Assembly (NCBI RefSeq): GCF_900496975.1
Contig: NZ_UFQC01000005.1
Coordinates: 62,001 to 126,000 of the forward strand
Length of the DNA stretch: 64,000 nt
Direction: 5' to 3'
Origin: Achromobacter veterisilvae
Lineage (GTDB): Bacteria > Pseudomonadota > Gammaproteobacteria > Burkholderiales > Burkholderiaceae_B
Shown here: in pieces, positions 9,488 through 21,081 of the stretch
How the letters are laid out: every line of letters starts with the position of its first letter
Position numbering within the stretch: position 1 is the stretch's first letter
Position numbers and translations under genes: made by a program
Notes under the pieces: model-generated
Told to the model about the DNA's origin: nothing
Database searches by the model: none
The model's input: only the letters and a program-made list of their open reading frames with translations

Positions 9488-10600
9488 CTAACGTTTCTTG
9501 GCCAACTCTGCGCAAAAATCGGCCAGATTTTCAGCCAGGTCGGGCCTTGCCGCCTGGCTGGCATCCCATTTCCGGGCGGCCTCGGCCCAGGCGTCCCAGG
9601 CACCGGGCGCCAGGGCGGCGGCTACCGCGCCGGCCGCCAGGCCGGTCTCGGGCTGGTTCCATGCCCGGATGAGGGCCTGGGCGGCTTCCGGGGCAGGATA
9701 GCGGGCCAGCCAGGCTTCCAGCTTTTCCAGGTGGACGTTCCCGTCCTGGGGGTAGATCTGCCAGACCAGCGGGCGCGCCGCCCACGCGGCCCGGACGAAG
9801 GAGTCCTCGCCGCGCACGAAGTTCAGGTCGCAGCACCAGAGCAGCCGGTCGAAGTCCGGCTGCGCCACGAAGGGCAGCCGGGCCAGCAGGGGCGCGCCAG
9901 GCGCGGCGCAGGCGGCTTCCAGCCCGGGCGCGACGCCCTCGGGCGCCAGCAGCACGCTGGGGCGCGGATCGGCCGACAGGGCGCAGACCAGCTCCTTTAC
10001 CGGAGCGGCGGGGTAGCAAAACAGGGACACGGTGCGAGCGCCGTCGCGGCGGCGCAACAGCAGGTCCGGTCCGACGCCCAGCGTGCGCAGGAAGGCGGCT
10101 TGCGCGTCCGCCGACGCCTGCAGCGCGTCCCGTTCGGCCGACAGGCCGGGTTCGCGCAGCAGGCCGCCGGTGGCGGCGGTGAAGCCGGGAAAGAAGAAAT
10201 GCTTGACCAGCCCGTCCGGCCGCTGCGAGGGCAGGCCGTGGCAGCTTTCCACCCAGGATTCGGCGCTCAGGTATTCCAGGTTGATCCAGGCGGGGTGCGC
10301 GCGGCGCATGCTGTCCAGGAACGCCTCGGGGGGATCGCAGGCGAACGCCTCGATCACCACGTCGCGGGCCGTCAGCGCCGGATCCGGGCTGGCGGTCCAG
10401 TGCACGACGTCGATGCCGGCCAGCCGCTGGCGCGCCGCGCCGGGGACGATGCCCGGCTGGATGCGGGCGAAGCTGGCCAGGTCGTCGACCCACAAGCGGA
10501 CATCCCAGCCGCGGCCGTGCGCCAGGCGGCGCGCCAGCCGCCAGCAGACGCCGATGTCGCCGTAGTTGTCGACGACCCGGCAGAAGATGTCCGCTTGCAT
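9488..10600 (-). CDS. earP: EF-P arginine rhamnosyltransferase EarP
   Basis: 370 residues. EarP transfers L-rhamnose from dTDP-rhamnose to the arginine at the tip of EF-P. The N-terminus '[21 protein letters not shown]' contains the two family aspartates (here Asp11 and Asp15) and '[12 protein letters not shown]' contains the nucleotide-sugar binding Glu (here about Glu265), matching the catalytic pattern described for Pseudomonas and Neisseria EarP. GT-B type fold. Six bases separate it from the upstream DUF2863 gene, and efp follows, so enzyme and substrate are co-transcribed. The start at 10600 is the only good N-terminus. Confidence 0.95.
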   Translation of the reverse strand: MQADIFCRVVDNYGDIGVCWRLARRLAHGRGWDVRLWVDDLASFARIQPGIVPGAARQRLAGIDVVHWTASPDPALTARDVVIEAFACDPPEAFLDSMRRAHPAWINLEYLSAESWVESCHGLPSQRPDGLVKHFFFPGFTAATGGLLREPGLSAERDALQASADAQAAFLRTLGVGPDLLLRRRDGARTVSLFCYPAAPVKELVCALSADPRPSVLLAPEGVAPGLEAACAAPGAPLLARLPFVAQPDFDRLLWCCDLNFVRGEDSFVRAAWAARPLVWQIYPQDGNVHLEKLEAWLARYPAPEAAQALIRAWNQPETGLAAGAVAAALAPGAWDAWAEAARKWDASQAARPDLAENLADFCAELAKKR

Positions 10601-10606
10601 CGCGGC

Positions 10607-11809
10607 CTAGTGGAACTTGGCCGGGGAGGCTTCCGCGTCCTCGGGCAACTCGGCGTGCACCAGTTCGCCCAGCGGGTTCGGGAAGTAGGGCGCGCCGCAA
10701 TCCTCGCAATACTCGGGCGGCAGCACGCCGGGGATGCGGCGCACTTCGGTGACGCCGTATTCCTTGAGCAGGGCCGCGATCTCGTCGATGACGTCGGGCT
10801 GGCCTTCGTCCGCGGGCAGGTCTTCCTCGCGGCCGTACAGCGGCCACACGCAGCCGTAGTAGACGTCGTTGCTGCTGCGCGCCGTGAAGCCGATGCGGTA
10901 TTCGTCGATCCGGCTTTCGCCGCAGCCGGCCACCACCGCGCGCAGTTGCGAGGCCTCGAGGCTGACCGCGCCTTCGAGCCAGCTTACCGCCGCGCGCAGC
11001 GACAGGGGGCGCACCCGCCGGTCCGCCTCGCGGTTGCTCACGTAATAGGCATCCGGCAGCAGGGCTTCGAAGCCGCAGCCGGGCAGCAGGGCGGCCAGCG
11101 TGGGCTGGGCCTGGGCCGCCCATTGTTCCTGGCTGGCGTCGCGGCTGGCCTCAGCTTCGCCCAGTTGTTCCTGCCAGCGGAAGATCGGCTCGTTTTCGGG
11201 CACGGCCACGGCGGCCACGATGTAGCGCGTGTCGGCCAGCATGTTGGCCGTCTCGGCCTCGGTGTTCAGCGCGGGCTTGGTGGTCTCGGCGCCCAGCGCC
11301 TGCGACCCCAGGCGCTGCAGCCATTGCCAGGTTTCCGAGAAGGTGCGGGGCATCTGGTCGACGCTGACCAGCACGGGCATCAGCGCGCTGCGGGCCTTGC
11401 TGGACAGGACGTGCCCGTGCAACTGCGCCATCAGGGCCTGCTGCGCGCTGGCGGAGATCGGGCCGGTGGGGATGGCGTAGCGGGTCCAGGCGACGATGGG
11501 CGCCACGATCAGCAGGATGTCGTAGCGGACGCCGTTCTTTTCGATTTTCATCGACTCGGACAGGGTTTCCGCCTGTTCGATCAGCACTTCGTAAGCGCCC
11601 ACGTCGCTTTGCGCGAGGTGGTCCAGGGCCGCTTCCAGGGGGGCGTCCTGCCCTGCCTTGAGCAGCTTCGGGATCGCTTCGCCAAGCTGGGTCTCCCAGA
11701 AGACGTCTTCCAGGCGGCTGCCCGAGCGGTTGAGCGCCTGGGCCAGCGCGACCAGCCGGGTGGCGTCACGGGTCATGCGGGGAGCGGATTGGCTGCGGGA
11801 TCGGGCCAT
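10607..11809 (-). CDS. DUF2863 family protein
   Basis: 400 residues from the ATG at 11809 (MARSRSQSAP); an in-frame TTG at 11839 would add ten residues, and neither start has a strong ribosome-binding site. The C-terminus has a possible small metal site, 'EYCEDCGAPYFPNP', preceded by acidic segments. I associate this sequence type with DUF2863, found in Burkholderiales; no enzymatic motif is visible and the role is unknown. It is the first gene of an apparent operon with earP (6-base gap) and efp, which suggests, without proving, a link to translation or to the dTDP-rhamnose/EF-P system. Confidence 0.7.
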   Translation of the reverse strand: MARSRSQSAPRMTRDATRLVALAQALNRSGSRLEDVFWETQLGEAIPKLLKAGQDAPLEAALDHLAQSDVGAYEVLIEQAETLSESMKIEKNGVRYDILLIVAPIVAWTRYAIPTGPISASAQQALMAQLHGHVLSSKARSALMPVLVSVDQMPRTFSETWQWLQRLGSQALGAETTKPALNTEAETANMLADTRYIVAAVAVPENEPIFRWQEQLGEAEASRDASQEQWAAQAQPTLAALLPGCGFEALLPDAYYVSNREADRRVRPLSLRAAVSWLEGAVSLEASQLRAVVAGCGESRIDEYRIGFTARSSNDVYYGCVWPLYGREEDLPADEGQPDVIDEIAALLKEYGVTEVRRIPGVLPPEYCEDCGAPYFPNPLGELVHAELPEDAEASPAKFH

Positions 11810-12018
11810 AACTTCGGAGAACGTCCAGAAAGTGTGCAACGCGATAGTTTAACGCCCGCGCGACAGGGCGGCACGGCGGGCAGCCGGCCGGGGCGCCTGC
11901 GGGGCGGTCGGCGAGATTGGTGCCAAAACGGCAACATACTATCCCTTTGCACGGGGTTTATTGCTGAATGGAAACAGTGGAGAATGATTTCATCGACTCA
12001 ATACCAGGAGGTCCCGCC

Positions 12019-12795
12019 ATGCGCTGGCCCACGCTTTTCGTTTCCCATGGATCCCCGATGCTGGCCGTCGAGCCCGGCCTGACCGGCCCCGCGCTGGCGG
12101 ACTGGAGCGCCGCGCAGGGCCGCAAGCCCAAGGGCGTGCTGGTGGTTTCGCCGCACTGGATGGGCGAGGGGCTGGCGCTGTCCACTCGCGACCGCCAGGT
12201 GGCCTGGCACGATTTCGGCGGTTTCCCGCCGGAACTCTATACCTTGCAGTACGGCGCTCCCGGCTCGCCGGCCCTGGCGTCGCGCGTGCAGGCGCTGCTG
12301 GCCGGGGCGGGCATCGCGGCCGAACAGGATTCCCGCCGTCCGCTGGACCATGGCGCCTGGGTGCCGCTGCGCTACCTGTACCCCGAGGCCGACGTGCCGG
12401 TGGTGCAGTTGTCGCTGGACCTGGGGCGCGACGCGGCCGGGCAGTTGGCGCTGGGCCGCGCGCTCGCGCCCCTGCGGGACGAGGACGTGCTGATCATCGG
12501 GTCGGGCTCGCTGACGCACAACCTGCGCGATGTCCGCATGCCGCAGAACGCGCCGGCCGTGCCCTACGTGCCCGCCTTCCAGGGCTGGTACGCGAGCAAG
12601 CTGGCGGAGCGCGACCTGCCCGCGCTGCTGGACTGGCAGGCGCAGGCCCCGGGCGCGGCGCGGGCGCACCCGCACGACGAGCACCTGATGCCCCTCTACG
12701 TGGCCCTGGGAGCGGGCGGCCCGTCGGCCACCCGGCTGACCGACGAGATCTCGTACGGCGCGCTGGCGATGGACGCGTACGCGTTCGAGGACTGA
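12019..12795 (+). CDS. DODA-type extradiol dioxygenase (YgiD-like)
   Basis: 258 residues. Belongs to the LigB/DODA family of non-heme metal ring-opening dioxygenases. Visible ligands: His in 'FVSHGSP' near the N-terminus, His in 'VVSPHW' (about residue 47), His in 'GSLTHNLRD', and His in 'HPHDEHLMPLYVALGA'. The ATG at 12019 has an excellent ribosome-binding site (ccaggagg at 12004-12011); an upstream ATG at 11968 would add 17 residues of unlike composition and is rejected. Single gene. The physiological catechol substrate cannot be deduced; E. coli YgiD acts on L-DOPA. Confidence 0.88.
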   Translation: MRWPTLFVSHGSPMLAVEPGLTGPALADWSAAQGRKPKGVLVVSPHWMGEGLALSTRDRQVAWHDFGGFPPELYTLQYGAPGSPALASRVQALLAGAGIAAEQDSRRPLDHGAWVPLRYLYPEADVPVVQLSLDLGRDAAGQLALGRALAPLRDEDVLIIGSGSLTHNLRDVRMPQNAPAVPYVPAFQGWYASKLAERDLPALLDWQAQAPGAARAHPHDEHLMPLYVALGAGGPSATRLTDEISYGALAMDAYAFED

Positions 12796-12842
12796 GCGGC
12801 GGGGAAGCGGCCCTTGTCGCGCACGGCGTCCCGCGGACGAGA

Positions 12843-12860
12843 CCCGGCCGGAAGGCCGGG
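12843..12860. terminator. GC hairpin between convergent dioxygenase and receptor genes
   Basis: Perfect stem CCCGGCC / GGCCGGG around a GGAA loop, located between two convergent stop codons. No T tract on either strand, so its role as terminator is uncertain. Confidence 0.35.
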
Positions 12861-12869
12861 CCGCCGCGA

Positions 12870-15257
12870 TCAGAAGTTCACCGAGGCGGACAGCATGTAG
12901 GTCCGGCCGGCCGCGTACGAAGCGTAGCCGTTGGAACCGTTCTGGCCCGCCGCCAGCCAATAGCGCTTGTCGGCCACGTTCTCGACGTTGGCGCGCAATA
13001 CGACTTCCTTGCCGGCGATCTCGGTGCGATAGCGCGCGCCGAGGTCGAAGCGGGTGACGCCCGGCAGGCGCTTCTCGTGGGCGTTGTCCAGGTAAACGGC
13101 CGAAGTGTAAATGGCGCGGCCATTGACGGCCAGGCCCTGCACGCCGGGCACGTCCCAGTCCAGGCCCAGGCTGAACGCGCGGCTGGGCACGCCCTGCGCG
13201 CGATTGCCCTGGTTCACGCCGTCCTGCGTCTTGGTGAGTTCGCTGTTGATGAAGGTGGCGCTGGCCAGCACGCGCAGGCTCGGGACGATTTCGCCAAAGG
13301 CGTTCAGCTCCAGGCCGCGGTTGCGCTGTTCGCCGAAATAGCCGTAGAGGTTGTCGTCATTGGCGTAGGCGGACGGCCGCTCGATCTGGAATAGCGCCGC
13401 GGTAGTGGTGATGCTGCCCCAGTCGACCTTGACGCCGGCCTCCGCTGACTTGGATTTGTAGGGCTTCAACGTGTCGCCTTCGTTCCCGTAGCCATAGCCC
13501 AGCGGCACGGTGCCGCCGCTCGTCAGGCCCTTGGTGAAGTTCGCGTACACGGACACGTTGCGCAGCGGCTTGACCACCAGGCCCACCACCGGCGACACGG
13601 CGCTGGAACGATAATCCTCGCTGGACACGCTATCCACGTTTACGGTCTGGTGGCGCGCGCCCAGCGTCAACAACACGCGGTCCTGCATGAAAGACAGCGT
13701 GTCGGCCAGCGCGTAGCTGGTCAGCGTCGTGTCGTCCGTCTTGGCCGGCTTGAGCCGCTCGGCCGGCAGCGCCGGCAGCGGGGCGGGGTCGTAGATATTC
13801 GAATTGCCCATGCCGCCGGTGGTGAAGGAGTTGCCATTTTCCTGCGCCATGCGGGTGACGCCGAACGCCACGCGGTGGCCGACGGGGCCGGTCTGGAACG
13901 TCGCGGTCAGGCCGGTGTCGCCACTGAAGGTCTTGGAGTAAGAGTCGTAGTAATAGTTATAGATGGTGAAATCGCCGTTGGCGTCCGCGCCGGCCGTCCA
14001 CGGCAGTAGCTGGCGGTTCTTGCCATCCCGATAGCCCGCGCCGATGTGGGCCGTAATGTGGTCGGTGAAGTCGTATTCCAGGCGCGACATGATGGTCTGG
14101 TCGCGCTGCGTCAGCTTGGCGCCGGGGAACAGGTTGGTATCGCCCTTGGGCGCCTTGGGAATGTCGGCGTCCAGGAAACCCATCTGGCCGCGGAAGCTGT
14201 CGGTGTCGTATTCCTGGTAAATCGCGTCCAGCGACCAGCGCAGGCGTTCGCCGCGGTAATCCAGCCCCAGCGCGCCCATGTCGAGTTGCTGGTCGCCGCC
14301 GCTCACGGTTGCCTCGCCGCCGCGCTTGGCGCCGTTGAAGCGCACCCCCCAGGCGTTGTTTTCGCCGAAGCGGCGGCCCATGTCTATCTGCCCCGTGAAG
14401 TTGGATTCGCTCATGTAGCTGGCGGTCACGCGGGTCAGCGGTTCGTCCTCGGCGCGCTTGGTCACGATGTTGATCGCGCCGCCCACGCTGCCTTCCGGCG
14501 GAATGCCGCGCATCAGCGTGCCGGGGCCTTTGAGCACTTCCACGCGCTCCATGATCTGCACCGGCACGCGGCTGGACGACACCAGGCCGTACAAGCCGTT
14601 CACGCTCACGTCGCCGCTGTTGACCGCGAAGCCTCGGATCTGGAAGTCGTCGCTGAATCCACCCGTCGACGTGGTCATGCGCACGGAAGCGTCGTTTACC
14701 ACCACGTCGGCCAGGGTGCGCGCCTGTTCGTTGTACAGCAGGTCGGACGTGTAGTTGACGGTGGAGAACGGCGTGTCCATCACGTCGGTCGACCCCAGCA
14801 GGCCCAGGCTGCCCCCGGTGGCGACCTGCCCGCCCGCGTAGGGCTCGGCCAGCGTGCCGAGAATGCCCGCGCTCACGGTCACCGGCTCGAGCGTCGTCGC
14901 TTCCGCCACCGGGCGGGACAATCTGACGTTATTGCCGCTGCGCGTGTACTGGATGTCCGTTCCGGTCAGCAATTGCCGCAGCGCTTCCTCGGGGGCGAGC
15001 CGGCCGGACACGGGGCGGGCGGCCAGCCCCGCCACCAGATCGGGTGAAAAGAAGACTTGCAGCGACGTCTGCTGGCCCAGTTTCAGCAATGCGTCGCCCA
15101 GCGGCTGGGCGGCGATGCTGACGTTGACGGCTGCATCCTGCGCCCTGACCTGCTGAGGCGCCAGGCTGAACGCCAGCGCGAGGGACAGGGCCAGGGCGGT
15201 CATGCCGCCGGCCGATATGGGCCGGCGTTGCGGCCGGCGAACAAGGGTGTGGCTCAT
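12870..15257 (-). CDS. TonB-dependent siderophore receptor with N-terminal STN signalling domain
   Basis: 795 residues from the ATG at 15257 (MSHTLVRRPQ), preceded by 'caggaaaa'; a GTG at 15290 would add eleven residues. Signal peptide to about residue 40 ('RAQDAAV'), then a secretin/TonB short N-terminal (STN) domain (about 45-115), a linker with the TonB-box-like 'LEPVTVSA', a plug domain ('RGFAVNSGDVSVNGLYG', 'VEVLKGPGTLMRG') and a 22-stranded barrel ending in 'LSASVNF' with C-terminal Phe. The STN domain signals to a FecR-like regulator, and exactly such a pair lies upstream. It should import a ferric siderophore across the outer membrane; the ligand is unknown. Confidence 0.92.
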   Translation of the reverse strand: MSHTLVRRPQRRPISAGGMTALALSLALAFSLAPQQVRAQDAAVNVSIAAQPLGDALLKLGQQTSLQVFFSPDLVAGLAARPVSGRLAPEEALRQLLTGTDIQYTRSGNNVRLSRPVAEATTLEPVTVSAGILGTLAEPYAGGQVATGGSLGLLGSTDVMDTPFSTVNYTSDLLYNEQARTLADVVVNDASVRMTTSTGGFSDDFQIRGFAVNSGDVSVNGLYGLVSSSRVPVQIMERVEVLKGPGTLMRGIPPEGSVGGAINIVTKRAEDEPLTRVTASYMSESNFTGQIDMGRRFGENNAWGVRFNGAKRGGEATVSGGDQQLDMGALGLDYRGERLRWSLDAIYQEYDTDSFRGQMGFLDADIPKAPKGDTNLFPGAKLTQRDQTIMSRLEYDFTDHITAHIGAGYRDGKNRQLLPWTAGADANGDFTIYNYYYDSYSKTFSGDTGLTATFQTGPVGHRVAFGVTRMAQENGNSFTTGGMGNSNIYDPAPLPALPAERLKPAKTDDTTLTSYALADTLSFMQDRVLLTLGARHQTVNVDSVSSEDYRSSAVSPVVGLVVKPLRNVSVYANFTKGLTSGGTVPLGYGYGNEGDTLKPYKSKSAEAGVKVDWGSITTTAALFQIERPSAYANDDNLYGYFGEQRNRGLELNAFGEIVPSLRVLASATFINSELTKTQDGVNQGNRAQGVPSRAFSLGLDWDVPGVQGLAVNGRAIYTSAVYLDNAHEKRLPGVTRFDLGARYRTEIAGKEVVLRANVENVADKRYWLAAGQNGSNGYASYAAGRTYMLSASVNF

Positions 15258-15379
15258 GGTTCGGGGTTTTCCTGTGAAAAGCCGGCGCACGCGGACGCGT
15301 GCTCCTACACCCTTACAGACGCATAACCCCCTCTGGCACCAGAATAAAAATCATTCCTATAAGGAACTTTTACTTTTTG

Positions 15380-16408
15380 TCACAGATTTTCGGCCGCCGC
15401 CGCAATCACCACGCCGCCGTCCGGCAGCCGCCGCACGTGCACGGGCGCAATGGAAGGCAAGGCGTCGATCATGGCGTCGGGGTCGTCCACGCTGAAAACC
15501 CCGGACACGCGGTACTTTCCCGTTTCCGTTCCGGCCAGCCGGGCGGGGTAGGCCAGATAGCGGTTCATTTCGTGCACGACGCTGGCCAATGGCACGTTGT
15601 TGAACACCACCTTGCCGCGCTGCCAGGCGGCCACCTCGGCGGCATTGACGCGCTGGATACGCTCCGGCATCTGTCCGGCGCGGGCGACGATCTGCTGATT
15701 CGCGGCAAGCTCCCGGACGCTGCGGCGCCACCAGCGGCCGGACGCCACCTGCACGGATCCGGACTCCACCGTGACCCGCATTGCGTCGGCGTCGCGCCAC
15801 ACGTCGAAGCGCGTGCCTGTGGCGGCGGCCTGCCCCACGCCCGCGTCCACCACGAAGGGGCGGCTCGCGTCCGGCGCCACGTCCAGGAATACCTCGCCGC
15901 AATGCAGAACGAGCAAACGCTGGTCGTCGCACAAGCGCAAGGTCACACGGGTATCGGAATTCAGGTCGAGCGTCGAACCGTCCGGCAACGGAACGCGGCG
16001 GCGCTCGCCCTTGCGCGTTTCCAGTTCGGCGGCATATTGCGGCGATGCTTCCAGCCAGCCGGCCTGGCGAAGCGCGCCCGCCGTCACGGCCAGCGTACAA
16101 ACCGCCGCCAGTCCCAGCCCGAAGCGCCGGCGCGAAGACAGCGACTTCGGCGGCGCGGCAGGATCCGCCGCCATGGCGCGCAGGCGCGATTCGGGAACGG
16201 ACGAGGCGGCGTCCCACAGCCGGGCCAGTTTGCCGTAGCGCCGATCGTGCTCCGGGTCGGCGGCGCGCCAGGCGGCGAAAGCCCGCCGCTCTTCTTCGGT
16301 CACCTCGCCGGAATGCATCCGGGCAAACCATTGGGCGGCGTCGCGAGGATGCTCTAGCGCGTCGGGGGGCCGCCCCGCGCGGTGGCCGGGATCGTCAATA
16401 GGGCGCAT
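15380..16408 (-). CDS. FecR-like anti-sigma factor / signal transducer
   Basis: 342 residues. N-terminal cytoplasmic DUF4880-like segment ('AAQWFARMHSGEVTEEERRAF'), one membrane helix (about 97-115, 'GLGLAAVCTLAVTAGAL'), a periplasmic FecR domain ('VPLPDGSTLDLNSDTRV', 'GEVFLDVAPD') and a C-terminal DUF4974-like part ('VVFNNVPLASVVHEMNRYL'). It would sense the STN domain of the receptor encoded 122 bases downstream and control the sigma factor encoded upstream. The start overlaps the end of the sigma gene by 14 bases, implying translational coupling. Confidence 0.92.
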   Translation of the reverse strand: MRPIDDPGHRAGRPPDALEHPRDAAQWFARMHSGEVTEEERRAFAAWRAADPEHDRRYGKLARLWDAASSVPESRLRAMAADPAAPPKSLSSRRRFGLGLAAVCTLAVTAGALRQAGWLEASPQYAAELETRKGERRRVPLPDGSTLDLNSDTRVTLRLCDDQRLLVLHCGEVFLDVAPDASRPFVVDAGVGQAAATGTRFDVWRDADAMRVTVESGSVQVASGRWWRRSVRELAANQQIVARAGQMPERIQRVNAAEVAAWQRGKVVFNNVPLASVVHEMNRYLAYPARLAGTETGKYRVSGVFSVDDPDAMIDALPSIAPVHVRRLPDGGVVIAAAAENL

Positions 16409-16895
16409 GGATGTCCAGGCGCTCTTCGAGGTGGCGCAGGGCGCGGGTCATGTACTTTTCCACCATGCTGCGGGACAGGCCCATTTCCTGCGCGATTTCG
16501 CTGTGAGTCTGGCCTTCGAGCCGATGCCGGACATAAATCTGCCGGCATTTGAGCGGCAGTTCTTCCAGTGCGGATGCCAGGGCATCGGCCAGTTGCCGGC
16601 ATCGTACGTGGGTCTCCGCGCCCGGCGCGACCGAATGCGAGGCTTCTCCCAGTTCGTCGAGCGGCAGCATTTCCAGCGCCCTGGCATGGCGATGCCGGCT
16701 GATCAGGCGGTTGGATATTCCTCGCGCCAGATAGGCGCGCGGGTCCTGGATGGCGCCGACGCCGTTTTCCAGCATGCCCTGTACGGTATCGTGCAGGGCA
16801 TCCTCGCTGTCTTCCCGTCCCAGGTCTTTGCGCCGCAAAATGCCGAACAGATCGCGGTAATGGGCAAGCCAATCTTTTTTCAGCCTGGCGGACAT
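16395..16895 (-). CDS. Iron-starvation ECF sigma factor (FecI family)
   Basis: 166 residues from the ATG at 16895 (MSARLKKDW). Sigma region 2 around 'DSEDALHDTVQGML...YLARGISNRLISRHRHAR' and region 4 'LPLKCRQIYVRHRLEGQTHSEIAQEMGLSRSMVEKYMTRALRHL' are clear. The frame stays open to 17012, but that extension crosses the Fur-box/promoter at 16926-16954, so the downstream ATG is chosen although no good Shine-Dalgarno precedes it. It heads the set sigma - FecR - receptor. Expected role: transcribing the receptor gene when the siderophore is bound. Confidence 0.88.
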   Translation of the reverse strand: MSARLKKDWLAHYRDLFGILRRKDLGREDSEDALHDTVQGMLENGVGAIQDPRAYLARGISNRLISRHRHARALEMLPLDELGEASHSVAPGAETHVRCRQLADALASALEELPLKCRQIYVRHRLEGQTHSEIAQEMGLSRSMVEKYMTRALRHLEERLDIHAPY

Positions 16896-16925
16896 GGAGG
16901 ACAACGCAAACGCAGGAAGGTTGCA

Positions 16926-16954
16926 ATTATAATGATTTTGATAATCATTTTCAA
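16926..16954 (-). promoter_or_regulatory. Sigma-70 promoter overlaid by a Fur box, upstream of the ECF sigma gene
   Basis: On the minus strand TTGAAA (16954-16949) and a perfect TATAAT (16931-16926) are separated by exactly 17 bases. The spacer and flanks read ATGATTATCAAAATCAT, a near-palindromic match to the Fur consensus with AATGAT/ATCATT ends. Fur-Fe2+ bound here would occlude the promoter, giving expression only under iron limitation. Transcription would begin near 16919, about 24 bases before the ATG. Confidence 0.85.
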
Positions 16955-17022
16955 TTTTTGACGCTGTGACTACACCTTCCGCGGCACGAAGCTGACCCAG
17001 GTAGCGGCTCAATAAGATAAGA

Positions 17023-17055
17023 GGCCTGAGCCCGGTACGGTACCGGACTCAGGCC
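17023..17055 (-). terminator. Terminator of acnA
   Basis: Long inverted repeat: GGCCTGAG (17023-17030) with CTCAGGCC (17048-17055), and inner CCGGTA / TACCGG around a CGG loop. On the minus strand it is followed by 'TCTTATCTTATTG', moderately T-rich. It lies 21 bases after the acnA stop. Confidence 0.7.
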
Positions 17056-17075
17056 CTGGCCTTCCTGAACTGCGA

Positions 17076-19781
<2,706 letters not shown>

Positions 19782-19878
19782 GATGGACTCCGTGGTTTTT
19801 GCCCGGCTGAAGCCGGCATTTTCTGGCGTTTTTGCGCATTTGTCATTCTATGTGAGACTGGCGCCTGCGCGGCCGTAT

Positions 19879-19899
19879 GTCTTATATCTTATATAAGAC
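19879..19899. promoter_or_regulatory. 21-bp palindromic operator upstream of acnA (same as acnB operator)
   Basis: Perfect 9-bp inverted repeat, GTCTTATAT and ATATAAGAC separated by CTT; the inner TCTTATATAAGA is itself a perfect palindrome. The identical 21 bases (27 with flanks) occur at 52719-52739 before acnB. A possible minus-strand -10 (TAGAAT, 19850-19845) lies 28 bases closer to the gene, with no convincing -35 at the usual distance, so an activator or a promoter inside the operator is possible. Size and symmetry suit a GntR-type dimer; the regulator is not identified. Confidence 0.75.
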
Positions 19900-20042
19900 T
19901 TGGATGGGCCGTCAAAGTTCCCGTCCGGTGATGTGGCGGGCGGCCTTCTGCCTCACCCGATACTCTGGCCGAGGCACGCGCGACTCGCAAGCCTCTTTTA
20001 TCAAGAAAGTCCTACGCCGGTGTTGCGGCCGCGCGAGGATTC

Positions 20043-20972
20043 CTACGCAAGAAAGTCGCCCAGCAGCGCGGTCACTTCAGTGCGCAGGAAATCGACCACC
20101 GCGCGCTGGGCGGTCGATGGATAGGGGTTGGGCGTGGTCAGGATGAAGAGCTTGTCGCCCGGTCCCAGGGCCTGATAGGCGGGCAGCACCGGCGTCAGCC
20201 GTCCGGCCGCGATGTCTTCATGCACCACATAGGCCGGCAGCAGCGCCACGCCCGCGCCGGCGCGGGTGGCCTGCGCCAGAAACGGGAAATACTCCGATTG
20301 CAGCCGCGGCGCGAGCTTGGCCTCGTGCAACTGATCTTTGCGGCGCAGGCGCAGCGTGACCTGGGGCCTGGGGTCTGGCGGGCCCAGGAACTGCAGGCGG
20401 GCAAGGTCGCGCGGATGGGCCGGCGGGCCGAACTGCGCCAGATAGGCGGGCGCCGCGCAAAGCACCCATTTCACCTCGCCGAGCGCGCGCGCCACATAGT
20501 CCTGCGGCGGCGTGCTCATTACCCGCAGCGCCACATCTATTTCCGACGAGATCAGGTCGCTTACCCGGTTGGAAAACAGCACGCGCAAGGTCAGAGAGGG
20601 ATGCCGCAGGGCGAAGCTCACCAGCAGCGGTCGCAAGGGGTCCAGCTCTCCCAGCCCGGTGGGAATGCTCAGCCGAACGTGGCCCGTGGGCTCGGAGCCG
20701 AGCTTCTGCAGGGCGTGGCGGGCGGACTCGACTTCGCGCGCCATGCGCGTGCCGTGTTCATACAGCACCGAGCCCTGTTGCGTTAGTTCCAGCCGGCGCG
20801 TGCTGCGCCGGATGAGCTGGGCGCCGAAGGCGCGTTCGAGTTTCTGCAGGTTGCGGCTCACGTGCGAGCGCGTGACGCCGTGGCGCACCGCCGCCTCGCT
20901 CAAGGTGCCGGCGTCGACGATGGTGACGAACAGTTGTATCAGGTTGAGGTCCAGCGCGGGCAGGGCGGGCAT
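20043..20972 (-). CDS. LysR-family transcriptional regulator
   Basis: 309 residues. N-terminal winged helix ('LNLIQLFVTIVDAGTLSEAAVRHGVTRSHVSRNLQKLERAFG') and a periplasmic-binding-protein-like effector domain ('GHVRLSIPTGLGELDPLRPLL...', 'EIDVALRVM'). Transcribed divergently from the SDR/acyl-CoA ligase/Bug genes, with 109 bases between the starts, so it most likely controls those genes. The recognition helix uses 'RSHVSRNLQ' rather than the more common 'QPAVSRQI' pattern. No clear T-N11-A site could be fixed in the intergenic region. Confidence 0.92.
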   Translation of the reverse strand: MPALPALDLNLIQLFVTIVDAGTLSEAAVRHGVTRSHVSRNLQKLERAFGAQLIRRSTRRLELTQQGSVLYEHGTRMAREVESARHALQKLGSEPTGHVRLSIPTGLGELDPLRPLLVSFALRHPSLTLRVLFSNRVSDLISSEIDVALRVMSTPPQDYVARALGEVKWVLCAAPAYLAQFGPPAHPRDLARLQFLGPPDPRPQVTLRLRRKDQLHEAKLAPRLQSEYFPFLAQATRAGAGVALLPAYVVHEDIAAGRLTPVLPAYQALGPGDKLFILTTPNPYPSTAQRAVVDFLRTEVTALLGDFLA

Positions 20973-21081
20973 GCGCAGTCTGATTGTTGACTGTGAGGAA
21001 ACATAGTTTACGCAAAGTGCGGGATTGTCGCGGTATGGCGCGGGTTGATATTCTGGTCTTCAACCAACAGGAGACCTGGCC

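Noticed and set aside
15342..15356. Possible second Fur box (GAATAAAAATCATTC) before the first TonB receptor
   Set aside because: Symmetry is weak and the gene should be driven by the neighbouring ECF sigma factor; no convincing ECF -35/-10 could be fixed either, so it is not listed as a feature.
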